DNA of 9,002 bases from Geobacter sp. GTDB taxonomy: Bacteria; Desulfobacterota; Desulfuromonadia; Geobacterales; Geobacteraceae. Positions 4,162 through 9,002 of the stretch are shown here, in pieces (position 1 is the first letter of the stretch; every line of letters begins with the position of its first letter). The translations under genes and the position numbers were made by a program. Location: positions 1,679 to 10,680 of the forward strand of contig DNRQ01000033.1 of NCBI GenBank assembly GCA_003499925.1, in the 5' to 3' direction. The notes under the pieces are model-generated. The model had not been told where the DNA came from, did no database searches, and saw only the letters and a program-made list of their open reading frames with translations.

Positions 4162-6219
4162 CTAGAAGCTCTCGAACGCGTCGTCACCTTGTTGCAGATC
4201 CAGCGCGGCGCCTGTGATGCCGGCATGGCTAAGCCTCGATGGCCTGGCCGCGATCGCTTTCTTGGCAACGGGCCTCGGGGCGCTCTTGTTGGGCCGCTTG
4301 GCGAAGCCTTGTCCTGCGTTTGTTTCCGCTACCCTGAAGAAGCTGATGGTACCCTGCAGCTGTTCGGACTGGGAGGCAAGCTCCTCCGCGGTAGCCGACA
4401 TCTCCTCGGCTGCCGAGGCGTTCTGCTGGATCACCTGGTCCAACTGCTGGATCGCCTTGTTGATCTGTTCCGCCCCGGTATCCTGCTCCTTGGATGCCGC
4501 CGAGATCTCCTGCACCAGTCCCGCGGTCCGCTGGATGTCGGGAAGCATGCTGGAGAGCATCCGTCCCGCCGTCTCGGCCACCTCGACGCTGGACGAGGAG
4601 AGCTCGGAAATCTCCGCCGCCGCCTTCTGGGAGCGCTCGGCAAGCTTTCTCACCTCGCTCGCCACCACGGCGAAACCCTTGCCGTGCTCGCCTGCCCGCG
4701 CCGCCTCGATCGCCGCGTTCAGGGCGAGCAGGTTGGTCTGCCTGGCGATCTCCTCTATGATCGAGATCTTCCCGGCGATCTCCTTCATGGCGTTCACCGT
4801 CTGGGCCACCGCCTTGCCACCCTCCTGGGCGTCGGCGGACGATTTCACCGCGATCTTTTCCGTCTGAACGGCGTTGTCCGCGTTCTGCTTGATGTTGGCG
4901 GACATCTGCTCCATCGAGGAGGACGCCTCCTCGGCTGCCGCCGCCTGCTCCGTTGCCCCCTGCGACATCTGCTCCGCGCTGGAGGACATCTGCTGACTAC
5001 CGGCCGCCACATTGTCCGAGGCGGCTTTCACGTCGTTCACCACCTCCGAGAGCTTCGCCACCATGTGCGAGAGCGAGCGCATCAGTTCGTCGTTGGCTGA
5101 GCGCTCCGAGATGGTCACCGTGAGGTTGCCACCTGCCACCTCCTTGGCGGCTGCGGTGATGCCGTTGGTTGCCTCGATCAGCACGTTCAGGTTGTTCTTG
5201 ATCTCGTTGAAGTCGCCTTTGTACTCCTCTTTAATGGACGGAGGCATGTCCCCCTTGGAGATCCTCTCCACATATTCGGCCGCCACGTTCAGGGGGCCGA
5301 TGACCGCGTCCAGGGTACCGTTCACCCCGTTGATGATCTCCCGGTAAGCACCTTCGTGCCTGCCGGCATCGGCGCGGGTTGCCAGTTTCCCCTGAATCGC
5401 CGCGCCCGAGAGCATGACGGCGTCGTCGGCAAGCGCCTTGATGCTCTGGATCATGGTGCGCATCGCCGCCAGGAGCTGCCCTGTCTCGTCCCTGCCGGTC
5501 TCCCCGATACTGACCGAGAGATCCCCCTGCGCCAGCTTGTCGGCGATAGCTACCCCGTTTTTGAGCGCCCGGCTGATCATCCCGGCCACGCAGAGCGCGA
5601 GGAGGGTCCCGATCAGCACCGCTGCAACCATCGCCCCGATGATCAGCAGCCTCGATTGTTTATAGGAGGCTACCGACCTCTGGTAGGCTGCCTCCGAACC
5701 CTGTTCATTCATGGAGATGCTCTTGTCCAGGGTCTCCGCAGCAGTATTGAAGCTCTTGGACGAGTCGCCGCGCAGAAGCGCCAAAGCTTCCCGGTTCTTG
5801 TTCTGCCGGGACAGGCTCACCATGCGGTTATGGACATCGATGAAGACCGACCACTCGGCGGTGAACTCCTCGTAGAGCTTTTTCTCCTCCGGGGCGGAAA
5901 TAAGCTTCTCATAGTCGGCCAGGTCCTTTTTCAGCCGGGCAAGCTCGCCTTGCATCCTCTTCTCGTACTTGTCCATCTCCTCCGGGGTGGTGGAGAGGAT
6001 ATGCTGGAATTCGGACCTGCGAAAGATACTGGCGGAATTCACGATCCTCCCCAGCGCCTCGACGCTGGGGAGCCAGTTGGTGGCGATCTCCACCGTCGAC
6101 TGGTTCACGCGCGCCAGCTGCCAAACTGAAAAACACCCCAGGGAGATGGTCAGCATCAGTACCGTCAGCACTACCGAAAAGATTTTCCCGCTTATTTTCA
6201 GGTTGTTAAACCAGCTCAT
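4162..6219 (-). CDS. methyl-accepting chemotaxis protein with multiple HAMP-like units
   Basis: This 685-residue membrane chemoreceptor has transmembrane helix 1 at about 13-35, then a mostly helical periplasmic sensor to about 190 (probably the four-helix-bundle MCP type), then transmembrane helix 2 at about 191-213. A HAMP domain (214-266) is followed by further HAMP-like repeats to about 400, around IQGKLATRAD (275-284), YVERISKGDMP (316-326) and AAKEVAGGNLTVTI (357-370). This indicates a poly-HAMP relay. The signalling domain spans about 400-628, with the conserved hairpin tip (ARQTNLLALNAAIEAARAG, 492-510) that contacts CheW and CheA. Glu/Gln-rich flanks near 417-440 and 598-620 look like methylation helices. 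A 50-residue flexible tail ends in AFESF (681-685), resembling an aromatic CheR/CheB docking pentapeptide. GGGGG lies 6 nt before the start. It is 67 bp downstream of a cheW and probably co-transcribed with it. Confidence 0.95.
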   Translation of the reverse strand: MSWFNNLKISGKIFSVVLTVLMLTISLGCFSVWQLARVNQSTVEIATNWLPSVEALGRIVNSASIFRRSEFQHILSTTPEEMDKYEKRMQGELARLKKDLADYEKLISAPEEKKLYEEFTAEWSVFIDVHNRMVSLSRQNKNREALALLRGDSSKSFNTAAETLDKSISMNEQGSEAAYQRSVASYKQSRLLIIGAMVAAVLIGTLLALCVAGMISRALKNGVAIADKLAQGDLSVSIGETGRDETGQLLAAMRTMIQSIKALADDAVMLSGAAIQGKLATRADAGRHEGAYREIINGVNGTLDAVIGPLNVAAEYVERISKGDMPPSIKEEYKGDFNEIKNNLNVLIEATNGITAAAKEVAGGNLTVTISERSANDELMRSLSHMVAKLSEVVNDVKAASDNVAAGSQQMSSSAEQMSQGATEQAAAAEEASSSMEQMSANIKQNADNAVQTEKIAVKSSADAQEGGKAVAQTVNAMKEIAGKISIIEEIARQTNLLALNAAIEAARAGEHGKGFAVVASEVRKLAERSQKAAAEISELSSSSVEVAETAGRMLSSMLPDIQRTAGLVQEISAASKEQDTGAEQINKAIQQLDQVIQQNASAAEEMSATAEELASQSEQLQGTISFFRVAETNAGQGFAKRPNKSAPRPVAKKAIAARPSRLSHAGITGAALDLQQGDDAFESF

Positions 6220-6286
6220 CTTGTTCCCCCGTTAAAGACCAATGAATGAAATAAATGAAACCAAATCCCGCTCAGCCGCGACCGCC

Positions 6287-6790
6287 TTACCCGTTGGCAG
6301 CCTTCAGTTGGTCGGGTTCTCGCACCAGTTCCAGTTCCTCGGCCGTGAAGACCTTGTCGATGTCCAGGATGATGATGAACTGCTCGGCGTGCTTTCCCAT
6401 CCCTCTTATGAAGTCGGTGTTGAGCCGGGTTCCGATGCGCGGCGGCGGCTCGATCTGGTCCGGCTCCAGGTCCAGCACCTCCTGCACCGCATCGGCCATC
6501 GCCCCCATGACCACCTTTTCACCCCCCAGTTCCACCTCGACGATGATGACGCAGGTGTTCACCGTCTTCTCCGCCTTCACCATGCCGAATTTCAGGCGCA
6601 GGTCCAGGACCGGGACCACGCTGCCGCGCAGGTTGATCACCCCGCGCATGTAGTCGGGGGTCCGCGGCACCTTGGTGATGCTGGTGAAATCAAGCACCTC
6701 CCGCACCTTGCCGATATCCAGTGCGAACAGCTCGTCTTCCAGCTTGAATGTCAGATACTGCGTGGTTTCCGTGATCGTTTCGACGGCCAT
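6287..6790 (-). CDS. cheW: chemotaxis adaptor CheW, first copy
   Basis: This 167-residue CheW-domain adaptor is the probable first gene of the leftward chemotaxis unit. It couples receptors to CheA in the cytoplasmic array. It starts MAVETITETTQYL and ends LKAANG. The ATG at 6790 is preceded by AAGGAGAA at good spacing. Compared with the CheW at 3226-3726 it differs at residues 37, 71, 88, 129, 146 and 151, and then in the last dozen residues. Many codons are also unchanged, so the duplication is recent or the two copies are kept alike by gene conversion. The receptor gene begins 67 bp downstream with no hairpin between, which supports co-transcription. No CheA, CheR, CheB or CheY gene is visible nearby. 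Confidence 0.95.
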   Translation of the reverse strand: MAVETITETTQYLTFKLEDELFALDIGKVREVLDFTSITKVPRTPDYMRGVINLRGSVVPVLDLRLKFGMVKAEKTVNTCVIIVEVELGGEKVVMGAMADAVQEVLDLEPDQIEPPPRIGTRLNTDFIRGMGKHAEQFIIILDIDKVFTAEELELVREPDQLKAANG

Positions 6791-7085
6791 TTCGTTCTCC
6801 TTTTGCTCCGGTATGAAAGCCGGGTCAGATCCAACTGCGATGCGACTTGTGTTAGGGCTGGTACCTCAAGCCGTCTCGCAGCCGGGTTGCGTGTCGATAG
6901 CCTAGTATTTCCGCATAGATGGATCGGCTGTGTATTGGTATGGAAGCATTTAGGCAAGTTTCAGGAGTCTACCTATCTTTGCCCTCCTTGGTTGGTGGTT
7001 TCGGTGTCGGGTGCGGAACCGGTTACTCATGCAGCCCATGTGAAACGGCGCCGACATGCGGTGCCGGTCCCTAAAAGACAGAAAG
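6791..7085. other. intergenic leader region upstream of the first cheW
   Basis: No gene is supported here. The first bases upstream of cheW (6791-6817) match the leader of the other cheW copy, including the ribosome site, and similarity then fades. A rough inverted repeat, GGCAAG (6953-6958) with CTTTGCC (6977-6983), could form a weak stem. I found no convincing sigma-70, sigma-54 or sigma-28 promoter and no recognisable riboswitch consensus. Confidence 0.4.
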
Positions 7086-7123
7086 ATGTCATTTAATCGT
7101 CAGTAATGTCATTCAATTGTCAT
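7086..7123 (+). promoter_or_regulatory. two tandem Pho-box-like sites
   Basis: Two imperfect 18-bp sites, ATGTCATTTAATCGTCAG (7086-7103) and ATGTCATTCAATTGTCAT (7106-7123), lie 20 bp apart. Each contains two TGTCA-like half-sites 11 bp apart, the layout of the PhoB box (consensus CTGTCATAWAWCTGTCAY). They match that consensus at about 13 and 14 of 18 positions. The orientation points right, toward the glycerophosphodiester phosphodiesterase, whose class is a known phosphate-regulon member in E. coli (ugpQ). Against this, the boxes lie about 400 bp before that start codon, and no good -10 lies 10 nt downstream. The nearest AT-rich hexamer is TACTTT at 7144. PhoB binding is therefore a hypothesis. 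Confidence 0.4.
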
Positions 7124-7530
7124 ATATCGGACGCAAACCGGCTTACTTTAGTTATTTGTGCATCAACTTTTATGATTCGGTTTCGCTACTCTCATAGGCA
7201 AGCTATCTTACTGTCGCTCACTTCGCAGGTGACAGGCCTGGTTCTCCGGCTGTTGTTACCGTGAGTGTAGAGGCCACCGGTTATGACAGAGGTAGTTTCG
7301 CTTTTGCAGAGGGATAGGCAAAGATGACGCCGAAGCGGTAACTTCAGCGTGCTTCAGCTCGAAATCATTTCCGCTCCAAAGAAAGGCGCTGGTGGGGATC
7401 GTGTCGGTCGGAAGGATGAGGTGCTCCAGGGCTTCCTGGCTGCCGCGTCGATTGCATTCTGCCGTGATGGCGGGTATGCTATGGGCCTTAGGTTCGCTGC
7501 GGACCATTACGATGACTCACGGAGACAGGC
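7124..7530. other. 407-bp region before the phosphodiesterase gene without a supported gene
   Basis: Reading frames here on both strands lack ribosome sites and recognisable motifs. Visible structure includes a hairpin with CTGTC (7211-7215) pairing GACAG (7231-7235) plus inner CAC/GTG pairing, a short ATAG-CTAT inverted repeat (7194-7206), and a direct repeat of CTTCAGC (7342-7348 and 7352-7358). If transcription starts near the Pho-like sites, the message would carry a leader of more than 350 nt, or this could encode a small RNA. I recognise no known RNA family. Confidence 0.35.
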
Positions 7531-8325
7531 ATGGTCCCAAGGACCCTCATCATAGGTCACCGCGGCGCTTCTCTCGAGGCCCCGGAGAACACGCTCTCCT
7601 CTTTCCGGCTCGCCTTCGAGCAGGGGGCGGACGGCGTCGAGGCCGATTTCCGCCTGACCGGCGACGGCGAGATCGTCTGCCTGCATGACGACGGCACCGC
7701 CCGCACGGCCGGGGTCGATCTGAGGGTCGAGGAGGCGACCCTTTCGGAGCTGCGCCTGCTCGATGTCGGCGCCTGGAAGGGTGCTCGCTGGGCCGGCGAG
7801 CGGATCCCGACCTTGCAGGAGGTGCTCTGCGCCCTGCCGGCCGGCAAGATGCTCTTCATCGAGCTGAAAAGCGGCCCGGAAATCGTCTCCCCATTGGCCG
7901 CTCTCCTTGCGGGCTCCGGGGTGCCGGCCGCGCAGATCCGGCTGCTTTGCTTCAGCGCGGATCTGATCCGGCTCCTGAAGGAGCGCCTGCCGGATTACCG
8001 TGCCTGCTGGCTCACCGACTACCGCTTTCGCGGCGCCTGGCGTCCCTCGCCCCGGGAGCTGCTCGATTCCCTTGAGGCCAGCCGCGCCGACGGTCTGGCG
8101 AGCCGGGACCGCGCCGTGCTCGACGCCTCACTGGTCCTTGCCCTCCGGGCGCACTCCATGGAGATCCATGTCTGGACCGTCGACGCCGCCTCGGCGGGAC
8201 GCAGGCTCTGCGCGCTCGGCGTCGATTCCGTCATGACCAACAGGCCGGGGTGGCTCAGGCGTTCCCTGTCGGAACCGCTCCCCCCGGGGCAAGCGCTCCC
8301 TGAAGAGCGCGCGGGTGAGCTATGA
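7531..8325 (+). CDS. glycerophosphodiester phosphodiesterase (GDPD family)
   Basis: This 264-residue TIM-barrel phosphodiesterase would hydrolyse glycerophosphodiesters (deacylated phospholipids) to sn-glycerol 3-phosphate and an alcohol. The family signature is complete: HRG with catalytic His10, EAD with metal ligands Glu37 and Asp39, HD with His52, and ELK with Glu111. The closing segment has the typical HVWTVD (about 209-214) and SVMTNRP motifs. No signal peptide is visible; the protein begins directly with the first strand (PRTLIIGHRGA), so it is probably cytoplasmic like UgpQ rather than periplasmic like GlpQ. GGAGA precedes the ATG by 5 nt. Its last codons overlap the acyltransferase start as ATGA, indicating translational coupling. 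Two Pho-box-like sites lie about 400 bp upstream in the correct orientation. Specificity for particular diesters cannot be read from sequence. Confidence 0.92.
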   Translation: MVPRTLIIGHRGASLEAPENTLSSFRLAFEQGADGVEADFRLTGDGEIVCLHDDGTARTAGVDLRVEEATLSELRLLDVGAWKGARWAGERIPTLQEVLCALPAGKMLFIELKSGPEIVSPLAALLAGSGVPAAQIRLLCFSADLIRLLKERLPDYRACWLTDYRFRGAWRPSPRELLDSLEASRADGLASRDRAVLDASLVLALRAHSMEIHVWTVDAASAGRRLCALGVDSVMTNRPGWLRRSLSEPLPPGQALPEERAGEL

Positions 8326-9002
8326 ATCGTCAGGCCTATCTCGCAACCGGGCGCATGATCGCCATCGTGCAGGGGTTCTCCAAGCTGAAGGTGAACGTGC
8401 ACGGCAGGGAGAACATACCCAAGGGGTCGGTGGTCTTCGTGGTGAACCATTTCACCCGGATCGAGACGCTGCTCCTCCCCTATCACATCTATCGTCTGAC
8501 CGGGGTCCCGGTCTGGTCGCTCGCCGACGCCTCGTTCTTCGACGGCCCGCTGAGCGGGATCCTCGACATGATGGGAGCCGTCTCGACGCGCAGTCCGGAC
8601 CGGGACCGGGTGATCGTGAAGACCCTGCTGACCGGGGAGGCCCACTGGGTCATCTTCCCCGAGGGGAGGATGGTTAAGGACAAGGGGCCTTTCCGGCGCC
8701 GCCGGCTGCTCCCTTCCCTGGGTCCGCGCCCGCATTCCGGCGCCGCTACCGTGGCCCTGCGCACCGAATTCTACCGGCAGAGGCTGATCCGCCTGGCCCG
8801 GACGGCGCCCGAGGAGGTGGAGAGGCTCAAGGGACTGTTCCAGATCGGCGATCTCGACCCGGTGCTCCAGGGGAAATGCTGGATCGTCCCGGTCAACATC
8901 ACCTATTACCCGTTGAGGGCCCGTGAAAACGTGTTGAGCACCCTGGCGGACCTGTTCCTTAAAAACGTCTCGCTGCGTCTCAGGGAGGAGATGCTGACCG
9001 AG
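8322..9002 (+). CDS. PlsC-type phospholipid/glycerol acyltransferase, 3'-truncated by window edge
   Basis: The frame opens with ATG at 8322 inside the phosphodiesterase stop (ATGA overlap) and stays open for 227 codons to the window end. It resembles PF01553 acyltransferases, which transfer acyl groups from acyl-ACP or acyl-CoA to glycerolipid intermediates, usually at the membrane. Visible motifs are VNHFTRIET (41-49; motif I), a central region around FFDGPLSGILDMMGAVSTR (72-90), FPEGRM (112-117; motif III) and WIVPVNITYYP (187-197; motif IV). Motif I is H-X4-E (His43, Glu48) where the family normally has H-X4-D, and motif III lacks the usual Thr of EGTR. The protein may be a divergent member or have changed chemistry. 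A basic patch, RRRR (125-128), follows. Pairing with a phosphodiesterase suggests phospholipid remodelling; the exact substrate is unknown. Confidence 0.82.
   Translation, partial: MNRQAYLATGRMIAIVQGFSKLKVNVHGRENIPKGSVVFVVNHFTRIETLLLPYHIYRLTGVPVWSLADASFFDGPLSGILDMMGAVSTRSPDRDRVIVKTLLTGEAHWVIFPEGRMVKDKGPFRRRRLLPSLGPRPHSGAATVALRTEFYRQRLIRLARTAPEEVERLKGLFQIGDLDPVLQGKCWIVPVNITYYPLRARENVLSTLADLFLKNVSLRLREEMLTE

Noticed and set aside
6242..7096. Long plus-strand frame opposite the first cheW, and a similar one opposite the second cheW and the receptor
   Set aside because: These are antisense shadows of GC-rich coding genes; their similarity to each other only reflects the cheW duplication.
7120..7150. 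Possible c-di-GMP (GEMM) riboswitch because of GGACGCAAA at 7129-7137
   Set aside because: The remaining conserved parts (GCAAACC, the GAAA tetraloop and its receptor, and the 3' CCGGGUUGCC arm) are absent in the right order, so the short match is chance.
7172..7264. 30-codon frame starting MIRFRYSHRQ in the region before the phosphodiesterase
   Set aside because: There is no ribosome binding site, no recognisable content and it overlaps the hairpin at 7211-7235; not supportable as a gene.

Overview
The window is high-GC bacterial DNA that looks like a free-living, motile deltaproteobacterium of the Geobacter group (Desulfuromonadia). This rests on the style of the chemoreceptor and CheW proteins, the small DUF3553-type protein and the DUF2520 dehydrogenase-like protein. 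It is an inference from protein character, not from a marker gene. No rRNA, tRNA, CRISPR array, phage gene or insertion sequence was seen.

Layout. Positions 1-461 (+) hold the 3' end of an L,D-transpeptidase (YkuD) gene, followed by a hairpin and about 400 bp without a gene. Positions 864-1850 (+) hold three small genes: a DUF3553-like protein, a 52-residue highly charged protein, and a 74-residue zinc-ribbon protein. A terminator-like hairpin (1931-1963) and a plausible sigma-70 promoter (2158-2186) follow. Positions 2220-3095 (+) encode a Rossmann-fold/DUF2520 protein, which converges on a chemotaxis block on the minus strand.

The chemotaxis block reads right to left: cheW (6790-6287), a 685-residue methyl-accepting chemotaxis protein (6219-4162), then a second, nearly identical cheW (3726-3226). 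The same 37-nt palindrome follows both the receptor gene and the second cheW. One copy carries an extra 8-bp tandem repeat.

Positions 6791-7530 contain no convincing gene. They hold two tandem Pho-box-like sites (7086-7123). Further right (+) come a glycerophosphodiester phosphodiesterase (7531-8325) and, overlapping it by 4 bases (ATGA), a PlsC-type acyltransferase that runs off the window end.

How the genes fit together. The two CheW proteins and the receptor form a receptor-adaptor module without its own CheA, CheR or CheB here, so it would have to plug into a kinase array encoded elsewhere. The phosphodiesterase/acyltransferase pair suggests glycerophospholipid turnover, possibly under phosphate control. 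Most of the window is ordinary chromosomal content. The least expected items are the duplicated palindrome, the near-identical cheW pair, the Pho-like repeats and the non-canonical catalytic-motif residues in the two end genes. I did not find a convincing undescribed multi-gene system.
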